From contig NC_088777.1 of the NCBI RefSeq assembly GCF_954871325.1, positions 26,513,366 to 26,577,365 on the forward strand: DNA of 64,000 nt, read 5' to 3'. Numbering within the stretch: the stretch's first letter is position 1; each line of letters opens with the position of its first letter. The position numbers were made by a program, and so were the translations under genes. The notes under the pieces are model-generated. The model ran no database searches, was not told where the DNA came from, and saw nothing but the letters and a program-made list of their open reading frames with translations. This document shows positions 1-11,505 of this stretch, piece after piece. Origin of the DNA: Gordionus sp. m RMFG-2023. Its lineage: Eukaryota; Nematomorpha; Gordioida; Chordodea; Parachordodidae.

Positions 1-1762
1 ATCATTTTTATGCCAAGATTTTTATAAATATTTAGAGAAAAGACCAAATGTATTTAAAAAAATATCGGCAAGTGAAAAATATATAATACAAAAAATTGAA
101 TATTATTATTTAATAATATTGATTATGCAATAAAATTAAAATCAACTAAATTTTTAAATATAAATGTAAAACTTGTAGATAATTGGTCCATTTTTAGGCA
201 AAAAATAAGAACCGTTTACGAAAACTATCACCTCACCTAAAGATTTTCTTGAGAAAAATAGCCGAGCTTTGAAGACAACAGAGATAAATTAATGCCTCAA
301 TGCTTACCGGATTTTTTTCGGCTCACGCCTCAGATTAAACCGAATTGGCTTATTTTCAACCATTACCCAACTATATGTAAAATCTATCATTTATTTATTT
401 AAATATTAATCTTATAGTCCGATATACAGAAAAAAATCAAGATTCAATTAAATCCTATTATATTTAAATGAGCGATGTTCATACTAGTACTAGAAATGAA
501 AATGAGGAAATAAATTTTCAAGAAGATGGCATAGAAAAAGAAGATATTCATTTCAAGAGAATATATTTTTTAAAATATTATGATGTTTACAAGATGAGCC
601 TATCCCACTCTTCATGTTATTTAACCATTTTAGAGACTAGTTTTTAAAAATTAATTCCAAAATCAATAATAAAGTAAAGCACTGCAACTTTGCTCAACTA
701 AAAATTAAATGGAACGTTTCCATCCTCCCTCAATTTCATCCCCATTTTTATATAAATTACTATAAGTGTATTAATTTTTTATTCTAAATGCACATATGCC
801 TTCTTGTATTATTGAAGTCAAGTTATGTAGGGAAATCTGGCTTAATAAACATGTATGAAATATAACATATAATATCTCAATTTTTCATCAGATTCATTCA
901 TTTAATATTTTATAATAAATTAGAATCCAAATTATCTACATAGAATCCTTATTTCATTTCAATGTATATTGTTCTCACCATGAAACATAATGTTAATGTA
1001 TAATTTACATATATTAAAGCTGGGAAAAATTTTAGTCATAATTTCCTAGTTGTAGGTTCTTTTTAAGTAAAAAATTGATAACCAAAAAATATTGGTTAAA
1101 GTATATGCACTTTAATAATTTTTTCGAAAATATTCTAAAAACATTTTTTTTAGAATTTGTGTTTAAATATATTAAAACACTTTTTTTTGAAGTGTAATTG
1201 TATTTATATTCGAATAGATTTTCTTGAAAATTTGACGAACTCTTTTCATGCGTGCCCTAATCTTTTTCTTAGAGAAATAACTGCCCTTACCGCCAATTTT
1301 AGTAATATAACACTGATGTTATTAAATAAAAATAAAATGAGATAATTCAGGAAGGTTGCCAATATTATATAAACCTATCATTTTCCTGATTTGGTGTAAC
1401 ATAAAACTTTGTCCCTTGATTGTTATAAAAACCCATTCTATACCATTTTTGACGAAAGGCGCAGAAATCTATTGAAATATTATATTTAAAAATAGATTAT
1501 CAATTATCATTAAATATATTTACTTCACAATATTTAATAAAAGAAATACTTGCACCCAGGATAATCGATTTTTAATGTAATCAAATGAATTACATGTATG
1601 AACTATGAACAAACAATGTTATTTTCTTCAATGGTATATTTTTAAAATTATTTTTATTATATGATTAGATTTAAATTTAAAAAAACGTGATTTAATAAAA
1701 TAAATCAATTTTTTTTAATTTTTATAAAAATATCAAGGATATTTCTCAACCACCAATATAAC
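1..1762. other. AT-rich stretch without a recognised gene
   Basis: I see no gene here. The stretch is low-complexity A/T sequence with scattered short open frames that have no recognisable motif. The only structured piece is the dispersed repeat at about 289-376, listed separately. Confidence 0.5.
289..376 (+). repeat. Dispersed repeat, copy 1 of 2
   Basis: This segment contains the words GCCTCAATG, a CGGATTTT run, and a tail around AGCCATTAC/ACCATTACCC. The same words in the same order and orientation recur at about 40,571-40,660, with scattered substitutions. It is more GC-rich than its surroundings. No terminal repeats or coding potential are visible, so its class is unknown. It may be one end of a non-autonomous element. 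Confidence 0.5.
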
Positions 1763-2639
1763 CAGGGGGTCATGGAACGGAAACTGTAAAGAATTATGAA
1801 ACGGGAACGATGATTCAGCGAACGTTCCGAAAATTAATATGTAAAATTTATATATAATGATGTGTCTATTTGTCGAACTGGGAAAAATATACATAAGAAA
1901 ATGATTTGATACAAAAATGATTGATTTAAAATCGAGATCAAAGTAAAATCTATAATAAGGTGCTATCCCAAATCGGAATCAGCTGTTATCAGTGAAACTA
2001 AGATTATTATTAGATAAACATATATATTATCTGCATTATTCAATTCTAAAGATTTAAGAGTGTTTAAAATAATTTATATATGTCATAAATTATAATCTTG
2101 TTGATTTCCGTGTACATAGTTACAAAAAGGTTTTAGTAAAAACATAATAAATGAAAGAGAATATATATGCTCACGTTGCATTAATTCACACCATTGATAA
2201 AATAATTATGTACATATTGCAGAAGGTTATATTGCATAAGTGTTTTACAAATTATGAACCAACAATATCTAGGTCCTGGTTATAGCTAATACCTACCTCA
2301 ACATTGCCAATAAAAATATTTAATATTGAAACTAATAATTCTTTAGGCCAACTACCACAATAAATCAACTTAACTTTATATGTGACCTAATATCACTGGC
2401 AATAATTGCATAAATTTAACAGATATTAACTTGCATACTATAAATTTAATAGAGACCAATGTTAAATATTATACTGATCCGATCCTAATTATTGCTGGTC
2501 AAACACTTTCCTCACCCACAGCAATTCTGTCTAGAATATCAAGGGGTATTTTTATTAAGATAATTTTAAAAAGATAATAAAAAAACACAATTAAATTTTT
2601 TAAAAATTAAAAGATTTATGTATTCTTCATCATTTTTCG

Positions 2640-2800
2640 GTAAAGAGATGAAGCTTAAATAATTTGATCACATAATGTTTGACAAGCCTTTGTCGGTAGT
2701 AACCTTCGTGGATCCTATTTTTTTTATCGATGATACGCTTGCCAATCTCCCCAAATAGTTTATGAGTACACGCGATGAAAGGAATAAAAAGGCATAAACT
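2640..2800 (-). pseudogene. Retroelement protein C-terminal fragment
   Basis: A minus-strand reading gives about 50 residues with the elements EIGKRI and YYRQRLVKHYVIKLFK. These resemble the better preserved fragment at 21,030-21,238 (ELGKQIREKT, FLRQRLATAIIRSN). From memory, a phenylalanine/tyrosine, glutamine-arginine-leucine and asparagine-bearing tail of this kind closes a family of metazoan RT-bearing proteins. That family assignment is an inference from pattern. It is a short, old, broken fragment. Confidence 0.35.
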
Positions 2801-2823
2801 AGATAAATTATCATATTTATTGG

Positions 2824-3044
2824 TAGTGTTGTTAAACGGCTCGTTTTGAGCCGATTTTTAAAAACGGCTAACTTAATATTTCATCCAGAATAATATTACG
2901 CAAGCATGAAGATTTTGTTTGTAGGAGGAACAAAGGTTTGGACAACTATTAGCGAAATCTCGAGTTAGGCAATATTTTTCTGACTAAAATATTGAGTTAG
3001 CCATTTTTAAAAATCGGCTCAAAACGAGCCGTTTAGCAACACTA
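2824..3044. mobile_element. hAT-like MITE, copy 1, with perfect 8-bp target duplication
   Basis: A 221-bp near-palindrome beginning TAGTGTTGTTAAACGGCTCG and ending in the complementary AACAACACTA type. The two arms (about 75 bp) pair with each other and enclose a roughly 70-bp centre with GAAGATTTTG and GGAACAAAGG. The flanks are TTTATTGG on both sides (2,816-2,823 and 3,045-3,052), an exact 8-bp duplication. That length is diagnostic of hAT-type transposition. Further copies lie at 15,084, 18,829, 26,235, 26,713 (partial) and 37,388. Confidence 0.9.
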
Positions 3045-4064
3045 TTTATTGGTTTTAAAAATCTTAGTTGAGGAGAGTGCGCCTTTACTTTCTTCATCTT
3101 TTTAGATGGAAAAATAAGGTCAGTAAACATTGGATTACTAAAAGATTTACTGGCAGAAGCTAAAGCCCATTTGATGATTTCTTTGCACTGAGAATGCCAA
3201 GAAAACAGCCATTGCAGAAATGAAAGTGGAGTCGCGTCGGTATGTGTTAAGAATTTGCATGTGTGGTGTCACAATGTTGCATAGTGCATTTTTCGTCGGA
3301 TAAAATTCTTGGAGGTAATTGCCTATATAAATTTGTAGCAATTTTCGCAGTTCAGATGAAAAATAGAGCGTACTCAACTCCTTAGAGCTCTATTTAAGGT
3401 TATCATTTTTTCAAACCCAGACCGGGCCTTTTTATTTATAATTCGATATATAAAATAAAAGCATTAAATCAATAATTTTTGTAATAAATCCCTCCTCCCT
3501 CTCAAACCATAAAACTTTTCGAAGAATAGGTCCACCCTAATAATATTTTTAATTTCATTATTTTACATAACATTATTATTACCCAAAATTTAGCATAAAA
3601 CCTTTTTAAATCAAAATTATTTTATTAGTTGAAAGGTGTTTTTCGACACTCAAATACATTAATACTTCCACATTAATATATATGATAATCTTTAGAGAAT
3701 GCCATTAATGGATGCACCTCTAATAATTGATCTATATTATAAAGATTAATAAAATTTATATATCAATAAATAGTAATTTAATGTTAGGTTTTTCAGTAAA
3801 GCGGTTCGAAACATGGAACGTAACGAAAAACCATGAAATGGAAACGCAAAAATGCATTCGTTCCGGGTCACTGATTATGACTATTTATTGTTTCTTTTAA
3901 ATCCTTTCCTAATCTAAACATTCCTTCCTACCTTAATAATTATTTTTCTTTTATTAACTTTTTTATATAAAAAAATGTTTCCATCTTATACACATAAATA
4001 TTTTAGGCCTATATCCAATATAATTTTTATTATTGTATTTGATCGGCTGGACTAAACCCTTGTA

Positions 4065-5178
4065 CAGTTTTGTTAAAATCTATTTTTAAGAGTAGCATCT
4101 ATTACTACCGCTATTTTACAAAAAGTAGTCCATGATAAGTACCGCAATTTTACAAAAAAATAGTACGCTATCGCTACCGCTATTTTATAAAAAAGTGGTA
4201 CGCTATTAGCTACTTTAGAATTTTTTTTAAAAATATTTTTATACAGTGTATGTATGATTTGTTGTAAAACATTTCCATGTATTTGTAACAACTTTCTTAT
4301 AAAATTGTTTGACTTGCTATAATTATTGTAAAAATAACAGATAACATTTTTTTTAAAAAAAGCAAGTTAAATAATTTTTTAAGAAAGTTGTTGCAAATAT
4401 ATGGAAATGTTTTACAATAAATCATATTGATACTGTAACATTTCTATTTCCACAAATAAAAAATATGACTAAAATTTAAAATATTTTTAAATAGTTAATT
4501 TTTTATTGCATCTCAATAATAATAAAATTTTCATATTGGAGAGTGACGATCAGAAAACATAATCTGACTAAACAATCGTTCAACACTATCATCTGAGGGC
4601 TGTCGTATTTTTATATGTATATTCATATTACATATTGCCAATCTAAATAAGGTTGATTGGATTATAATTAACATCGAAGAACACGTGATAAAAAAATATT
4701 TTCGTGTTCGAATATAATTGTAAAAAATTATTATTAAAAAATTATGAGATTTTTTTTCCTGATATATTTTGATTATTGAAATTCTTGTAGATGTTCGTGA
4801 TTTTTTTTTCTGATATTTTTGATGATTATAAAATTAGTTTTTTTTATATGATATATTATTGTGAAACATTCATATTTTGGTTTATATTTTGTGTATCAAA
4901 AATCAAAATTGTTGAAACTAAATAAAGAAAATTAACATCATCCAATCGTTTCAATTTAATAGCAGAGTAAGTTTAGGAAGGTTGGAAGTAAGGGGTGTGT
5001 AACTTTTTCAAGGGCAATGCAGTATTATATCTAACATACAAATTATAAATATAATTTAATAAATTTTATGTGCATTTATTATATAAAATTTTAGAAGTAG
5101 CGCGCTAACCTTACCGCTACTTAAAAAAATAGCGCGTTGCTATAGCATGCTACTTGTAGCACGCTTTTAACAACACCG
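4065..5178. mobile_element. Non-autonomous hAT-like element with internal palindrome
   Basis: The left end CAGTTTTGTTAAAA and right end TTTTAACAACACCG are complementary with one or two changes. Both ends carry several short words of the type CTACCGCTATTTTA or GTAGCGCGCTA in the sub-terminal 100 bp, a common arrangement in hAT elements. No target duplication is evident. Inside, 4,235-4,320 and 4,350-4,440 form an inverted repeat of about 90 bp containing GGAAATGTTTTACAA. No transposase coding is visible, so it depended on a partner element. Confidence 0.5.
4235..4440. repeat. Inverted repeat inside the 4.1-5.2 kb element
   Basis: The left arm words GTTGTAAAACATTTCC and TTGTAACAACTTTCTTA reappear as complements in the right arm (GGAAATGTTTTACAA, TAAGAAAGTTGTTGCAAA). 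The arms are about 90 bp each, with a short A/T-rich loop near 4,330. The transcript or single strand could form a long hairpin. No other function is suggested. Confidence 0.65.
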
Positions 5179-6140
5179 CACTCGTGTTATTTGGAATAGC
5201 TTAACAAATGTATGAATCGAATTGGGATAATATTCAAATACTTTATTAATAATAAATTGTTATCCGAATGTTATTAATCGTATAATGATTTCATTTTAAT
5301 AATAATGAATATTATTTGAATAGGATAAATAATATTCGAATAATAATATTTGGTAACTCACTGAATCACGGGGAAATTTTTAATATTATTACTTTTATTT
5401 ATTTTTTTAAAATTTTTTTTAGAAAAAATAGTATAAGATCGTCTGGATATTGATGAAAATTTTTTGATGTAATTTCAAAGTTTTATTATTCAAGTTTTAA
5501 AAATTGCATACTTTTTTCGTTCAATTGGCGTAATTTTAGATTTTTTTTTTAAAAAAAATAAATAAATGATCGTCTGGATTTTGGTGGAATTTTTTTATCA
5601 TAATTCATTAATTTTACAATAAAAACGGAGTATATTTAAAAAAACTTGCGAAAATTTTCATAATTCTTTAATTTTACAATAAAAACAAGACGTGTGCTAT
5701 GAAGCTACTAAGTTAGGACTATTAAATCAAATACTAAATAGTTAATCAATTTATTAGAATAAATTTTTTTTTGCGAAAAAAGGTTGATATTTCAAAAAAG
5801 AAATAGTTATTTTTAGATTTATAAATTTGAAGGTTTAATTTGGGCATCGTTGGGTTTGAAATAGTTGAAATTGAATGACATAAAATTGAATGTAATTTAA
5901 TTGATACTCATAAATATATAATATTGTTTTTATTATAATTTTATTAAAATTGTATCGCTCAAATTACTGAAATATCGAATTAGACAAGTTATAGCTAAAT
6001 TGTTAAAAATAAAATACGCCTTCTTCCTACCAGACCAAACAATAAAAAATTTTTTTTAATTTTAAAAAATAAATAAATAAAAAATTTCCCAATTTTAGTG
6101 AGTTACCTACCTAATATTTTTATATAAAATTTTGAAATTA
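5179..6140. other. AT-rich stretch with a two-copy tandem repeat
   Basis: No gene is seen. At about 5,445-5,700 a unit with GATCGTCTGGAT and TCATAATTC..TTAATTTTACAATAAAAAC occurs twice, about 120 bp apart, with many differences. The rest is simple A/T sequence. Confidence 0.45.
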
Positions 6141-6250
6141 TCTATATCTATAATATATATAAAAGCCTTGTCACAAAAATACCGTTACGCTGACACTGTC
6201 ACACTTTCAATCTATAATATATATTTAAAAAATCGTTAATTTTGAAAAGT

Positions 6251-6326
6251 GTCTGTGGCCAATCGGCAAGAACATCGCTTACATATCTAATGGATTATTG
6301 GACTTAGGTTCGAATCCCAGCAAAGG
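6251..6326 (+). repeat. tRNA-derived SINE head
   Basis: The segment has an A-box-like TGTGGCCAATCGGCA and a perfect B-box GGTTCGAATCC, spaced as in a tRNA. Its 5' and 3' ends do not pair into a convincing acceptor stem and the T-stem is imperfect, so it is not a functional tRNA gene. It fits the tRNA-like head of a SINE whose RNA polymerase III promoter sits in these boxes. The A/T-rich sequence after it would be the body or tail. Confidence 0.55.
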
Positions 6327-6619
6327 TTTTTTTTCTTAATCTGGCAAAATGTTTTTTTTTATTAATCTGACAAAATTAATCAAATAGAAGTTACGATTCA
6401 AAGTTTGTAGCTACTTTAAAATTCAAACTATTAAATAGGTATTCTGATATTTTTAAATTTTTTTAATTCTTTTTTAAAAATCACCACAGAATCATATTAA
6501 ACATTTATTCATCTTCCATTACCAACTAACTGATAAATCAAACAACTGAACTGAAACTAACTGATACAATAGATATTCTTGGTAAATTTTTTGATTTAAT
6601 TACTATTTTATATTTTTAG

Positions 6620-7370
6620 ATTTCTGCACAAGATACCATTCAACAAAAAGATACTGAAAATCAACAATCAAATTGTAGTACTGAAAATCAAGAGCAATGT
6701 ATTATTGTTTCAAGATCCTTAACAGTAAATTTTTGTTTCAAATTTAGATATAACTGATACATTATATTATATTTGTAGATTCTTGCCATTCAACAAAAAG
6801 ATACTGAAAATCAACAATCAAATTGTAGTATTGAAAATCAAGAGCAATGTATTATTGTTTTAAGATCCTTAACAGTATATTTTAGTTTCAAATTTAGACA
6901 TAACTGATACATTATATTATATTTGTAGATTCCTGCCATTCAACAAAAAGATACTGAAAATTAACAATCAAATAGTAGTACTGAAAATCAAGAGCAATAA
7001 TTAAATAGGTATTCTTATATTTTTAAATTTTAGCTGCCAGGAAGGTCCTGTTGCCTTCCATCATATATTAGATGATCTTTATTATAACATACAATAGTTC
7101 TTTGGATTTTTCTTCTATTGGGGTTAAAAATGATAATTTACAAAATTGAGTTATGCATAACTTTTTAGTGTATATAAGTTAAAATTCAAACTATATAGGT
7201 ATATATTTTTAATTTTAATAATATATCAGCATAAGGAGAAAGCCAGACGGAGACAGGAACTTTGTCGAAGCAAGAAAAGACAAGAAGAAAGTCTTATTGC
7301 ATCAATATCAAAGTGTAAAAATCAAGATCAATGTAATATTGCTTCAACACCCTTAACATGTCTTAAATTT
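6620..7370 (+). pseudogene. Tandemly duplicated exon-like units, unknown gene
   Basis: A 96-105 bp open segment is repeated three times with a period of about 150-159 bp (starts 6,620, 6,779 and 6,929). Each copy is preceded by a T-rich tract ending in TAG. The first two are followed by GTAAAT or GTATAT, so each copy has acceptor-like and donor-like borders. The units encode QQKDTENQQSNC and then ENQEQCIIV; the third contains a stop. Downstream, 7,217-7,350 is another open stretch after TATCAG, encoding the basic KEKARRRQELCRSKKRQEES and ending with a Cys-rich echo of the repeat (CKNQDQCNIAS). A short open piece after TTTTAG at about 7,033 encodes GPVAFHHILDDLYYN. I do not recognise the family. 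It could be a degraded host gene or a transposon gene with a basic DNA-binding region. Confidence 0.45.
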
Positions 7371-8495
7371 AATTTTATATTTAGAATAAAATTTAGATTT
7401 ATGATAGAAATCATATTGGGTAAAATATAAAATAGAAATGCTTGGAAATTTTTTAATTTTAAATATGGGCTAGACATTAGCCTGAATTTTTTTTTTGCGG
7501 AAATCACCAGGCCTGATTAAAAAACCAAGCCAATGCAACTTTCATTGATTTTATTTTTAATTAAATTATGACTTTTATATATTTTATTTCAGTTCTCAAC
7601 TAACAAAATTATTATGGTCTTTGGCGGGCTTGAGAAAATTTTCCCAACAATATGGTTTTCAGAGATTTACTTATCTTCAGGCTTGGGAAAAATTACAAAA
7701 TTATTATGGGTTGGCCAGGTTTGAGAAAAAAAATTTCAGGCCAATGTCTGGTCCATATTTAAAATTAAAAAATTTTCAAGCATATTTATTTTAAATTTTA
7801 TCCAATATGATTTCTATCACAAATTTAAATTTTATTCTAAATATAAAATTAAATTTAAGATATTATTAAATTATAATAGAAATAAATGGAATATAAAATT
7901 AAATTTAAGACATTGTTATTAAATTACAATAGAAATAAATGGCAAAATTTTATGAAAGTTGCATGGGACTTGGTTTTTTGATCAGGCCTGGCTATGTCTG
8001 CAAAAACAAATTTTCAGGTCAATGTCTACCCCATATTTAAAATTAAAAAATTCCCAAGCATCTCTATTTTAAATTTTATTCAATATGAATTCTATCACAA
8101 ATTTAAATTTTATTCTAAATATAAAATTAAATTTAAGACATTATATTAAATTACAATAGAAATAAATGGCAAAATATTGGGAAAGTTGCATGGGACGTGG
8201 TTTTTTGATCAGGCCTGCTGTGTCTACAAAACAAAATTCTGAGACCAATGCCTAGCCCATATTTAAAATTCAAAAATTTAGAAGCATCTCTATTTATAAT
8301 TTTACCCAAATGATTCCTATCACAAATTTAAATTTTGATATTTCTAATATCCTTAATGTTCACGGGTTACATTGCAACAATTTTATCTATTTTTCTCCTA
8401 AATTTTACTATAAAGCATATTTAGTACCATATATATAAATAAACTAATTACCCCTCAACCCCGTCATTCTTGACGGGTTATTAGCTAGTAGTTAA
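7340..8495. repeat. Inverted and tandem repeat element (family X), copy 1
   Basis: A unit with ATGTCTGGTCCATATTTAAA, CAAGCATCTCTATTTTAAA and TCTATCACAAATTTAAATTT starts at about 7,713, 7,983 and 8,209 in direct orientation. One copy lies inverted at 7,340-7,560. The centre (about 7,600-7,710) has GCTTGGGAAAAATTACAAA and GGTTGGCCAGG. The right margin carries a small hairpin, CCCGTCATTCTTGACGGG, at about 8,460. The same centre and the same hairpin-bearing margin recur in order at 38,940-39,880, so this is a dispersed family and not a local accident. No coding potential is seen. Confidence 0.65.
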
Positions 8496-9100
8496 TAATA
8501 TGTTATTTAAAATTTCTGCCATCATTTTCTCATTTTTTTTTTAAAAAAAAACTTAATTTTATTTTTAATTAAGGAATACTTATATTTTATGTAATTGTTA
8601 CATAATATTAGAAATATTTTAATTTATAAAACTATATAAAAATGGAAGTAAATAATATTTTGAGAATATACTATATTAAAATATATATATATAAAGAAAT
8701 TTTCAAAGTAATATAACGCTTGTACAAAACCTTTTTTTCTAAAATAATAATGTTATAATACATTACATTTGTTAGTCATTGGTCCATTCCATATTGGGAG
8801 AAACTTAGAGCAACCTTAACTCTACATATTAGCACCAAAAGCAATGTCTGTCCCATCTACATGGGTTTCGGTCGAAAGATAAATTTCAAGACTAAGATAT
8901 ATATATAAATATATCACTAGAGAAAACATATTAATAGAGCTCTATGTATATGTAGGCATCTTTTATTAAAAATAACCTTGTAAATTTATTTATAAATAAT
9001 CACTTACAACATCCAATATGTATAACAAGAATTATCTTGGCAAACCTTTGAATATTTCTTTAAATTCCATGATGAAAAAGTTGGTGTCAAAATATTATGC
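8496..9100. other. AT-rich spacer before the LINE
   Basis: No gene is recognised. A slightly more complex piece at about 8,780-8,900 (with CTGTCCCATCTACATGG and TTTCGGTCGAAAG) has no family I can name. Confidence 0.4.
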
Positions 9101-9129
9101 AACCTTTGTATCGACAGGCTTTTTTAGAA

Positions 9130-10578
9130 TTTATAATAACAGAGCAAGAGATAATCATATGCCTAAAGCATATGAAAAAAACAACAAAACTAGGGGTCCA
9201 GATGATATTCCAATAGAAAGCCTTAAAGCACTAGGAGATGATGGAATACATTTCCTCACAAATCTATACAATAAAATACTTGGAAAATGGAGGCAGAGCT
9301 ATCTAGTTCCTATCTTCAAAAATAAAGGGGATCCACACAATTGTCAAAATTACAGGAGCATAGAACTAATGTCACACTGTCTAAAAATATATGAAAAAAT
9401 AATAGAAAAAAGATTAAGAGACATAATCGAAATAGGAGAGAATCAGTTTGGCTTTATGCCTGGAAGATCAACAACTGATGCTATCCACGCAATTAGGCAA
9501 ATGAGTGAAAAATACAGGGAAAAGAACAAAAAGCTACACATGGTCTTTCTCGATCTAGAAAAGGCCTTCGATAGAATCCCAAGAAAACTTATCTGGTGGG
9601 CGCTATGCCACAAAAAGGTTCCCGAAAAATATATAAGAATAATACAGGATAAGTATATGGGCCATACAACAATGGTCCGTAGCACAACAGGTACTTCAGC
9701 AGGCTTCACAATAGACAAAGGAGTTCATCAAGGGTCGGCTCTCAGCCCACTTCTTTTCATTGCAGTAATAGATGTATTAGCACAGTCTATAACTCAAACA
9801 GTACCGTGGAATATGATATTTGCAGATGATATTGTGATACTTGCCGAATCCAAGGATGACATGAAAGAAAGATTAGTGAGTTGGATAAATATACTAGAAA
9901 AGCACGGACTAAAAGTAAATAGAGAAAAGACGGAGTATATGGTGATAGGAGGAGATGAAACAGAGTATTAATATAAATGAATGGCAGATATCGGCAATTG
10001 ACCTGCAAATATTTGGCCTCCACTATACAAACAAATGGCACAATAGAAAAAGAGATAAAGAGTAAAATTAATCAAGGGTGGTTAGAGTGGAGATCTTTAT
10101 CTGGAGTTCTATTTGACAAAAGAATCCCACACAAATTAAAGGGAAAAATTTACAGTTCCATAGTACAACCAACTATTCTATATAGTTCGGAAACATGGCC
10201 AACCAAGGAATCAGACGAGAGAAGTCTACAAACTATGGAGATGAGAATGCTGAGGATGATTGCTGGGGTAACAAGAAAGGATAAAGTGCGCAGTACAAGA
10301 ATACTAGGAAGTTTAAAGGTAGTCCATTAAGACTAAGATAATGGTTAACAGACTTAGGTGGTATAGGCACACAATGAGAAGGCCAACTACATAGGAAATA
10401 AGGTTGAGAGTTTGGAAGTGATAGGCAAACGTAAAAGAGTAAGGCCAAAACTTCAATGGGGCCATAAAGTTAGAGCTAATATAAAGAAGTATAAATTAGA
10501 TAAAAGATATTGTATGAATAACATAAAGTGGAAAGAGATGTTGAAGGCGCTTACCACCAGAAAAGGTGAAAGCTAAAG
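9130..10578 (+). mobile_element. RTE-like LINE, 5' truncated, degraded
   Basis: The reverse transcriptase of a non-LTR retrotransposon reads on the plus strand. It opens near KTRGPDDIPIESLK (finger region), followed by YLVPIFKNKGD, QFGFMPGRSTTDAI, palm motif A VFLDLEKAFDRIP (9,543-9,581), VHQGSALSPLLF, and catalytic motif C MIFADDIVIL with both aspartates (about 9,813-9,836). LINEs of this type continue into a C-terminal part with KYLASTIQ, a thumb region (WRSLSGVLFDKRIPHKLKGK, METRMLR-like), LRWYRH, and a closing RPKLQW/WKEM block ending at TAA near 10,576. The 5' endonuclease region is absent. The reading frame shifts near 9,970 and again near 10,320, and there are stops after 10,380. The clade (RTE, Proto2 or a relative) is not resolved. 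Confidence 0.88.
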
Positions 10579-10599
10579 AGAAAAAAAAATTAATGATTT

Positions 10600-11500
10600 C
10601 GATATATTTTAAAAGTATCGTTAACAAGTCTGTATAATTTTTTACATTATATGATGTAATTATTTTTAATTTTTATAATAAAAATTTATACTAAAAATGA
10701 TTAGTTTTATAGACAATATATAAAGTAAATGTGACTGTAACTTTTAAAAGGTAATTCTAATAACGTAAACATTATAAATCATTTGTTAAAAAAAAGGTAC
10801 CCTTTAGGTTAATCCATTTTTTAACATATCTGTCTAGCCAATTATTAAACAAAAGAATATAATATAGATAGAAATATGTAGGAAACATGTATAGAAATCA
10901 TGCATGTTATATTTGAAAAGGAAGAATGTGACCAGATCTTGCCTAGTAATTAAAGGTATTCCATCAGGATGTTTGCCCTCGATTTAAAAAATAGCACCGT
11001 GTCCTGGTATCTAAGTCCGCCGATTTAATGCATTGCCCATTACACTTGGTGTGTTGCCAAAATCGGCCATGAATAAGATATTTATCCTTGCTACCGATAA
11101 TGTGATTGTAATACATAAAGCAAACAATATTTACTAGTGGTGTAAAAATGCCCAAAGGGATCGATTTCGCAGCAACCCGGGTTGATTTTTAAGTACAGAA
11201 ATATTCAGACCCAAACACAAGTCATAAAAAAACTCGAGTAGTAAAAATCGACCCAGGAGTTAATTTTCAACTCATGTTCGGGTCGATTTTCTAGACTCAT
11301 TTTCAGGGTTGAGATTAATTATTTAGACTTCTGCTTGAAATCAGATTAATTTATCCAAACTCTACTCGAGCTTGTAGTGGCCGGCTTTCAGAATTTATCA
11401 TATATTTCTATAAATGATAGGGCCTGGAGTTCAAAGTGTGGAGATACAGATAATAATGTTAGTTGAGGAAAAATTGAATGTAATTTAAAGAGAAAAAACG
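10600..11500. other. Spacer with unassigned higher-complexity segment
   Basis: No gene is identified. At 10,964-11,155 the minus strand has a 63-codon open frame with HGRFWQHTKCNGQC and DLDTRTRCYFLNRG. Its composition is more protein-like than its surroundings, but I recognise no family. At 11,150-11,410 several GGGTCGATTT or AACCCGGGTTGA words suggest a decayed GC-rich transposon end. Confidence 0.35.
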
Positions 11501-11505
11501 GTATA

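Larger units (their letters stand above)
1763..3873. mobile_element. hAT-type element, GGAACGG family, with nested MITE
   Basis: The left end begins CAGGGGGTCATGGAACGGAA. The right end, read on the other strand, begins CAGTGACCCGGAACGAATG. Both share the CAG...GGAACG pattern of the 23,341-24,300 element, which carries clear hAT transposase remnants. Flanking 8-mers are AATATAAC and ATTATGAC (6 of 8 alike), a plausible old target duplication. No transposase is recognisable inside. The interior carries a complete 221-bp MITE with a perfect 8-bp target duplication and a short retroelement fragment on the minus strand, so younger insertions accumulated in it. Confidence 0.55.

Noticed and set aside
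6251-6326. Functional tRNA gene
   Set aside because: A- and B-boxes are present but acceptor and T stems do not pair; the same holds for 38,791-38,853 and 55,302-55,373. All fit SINE heads.
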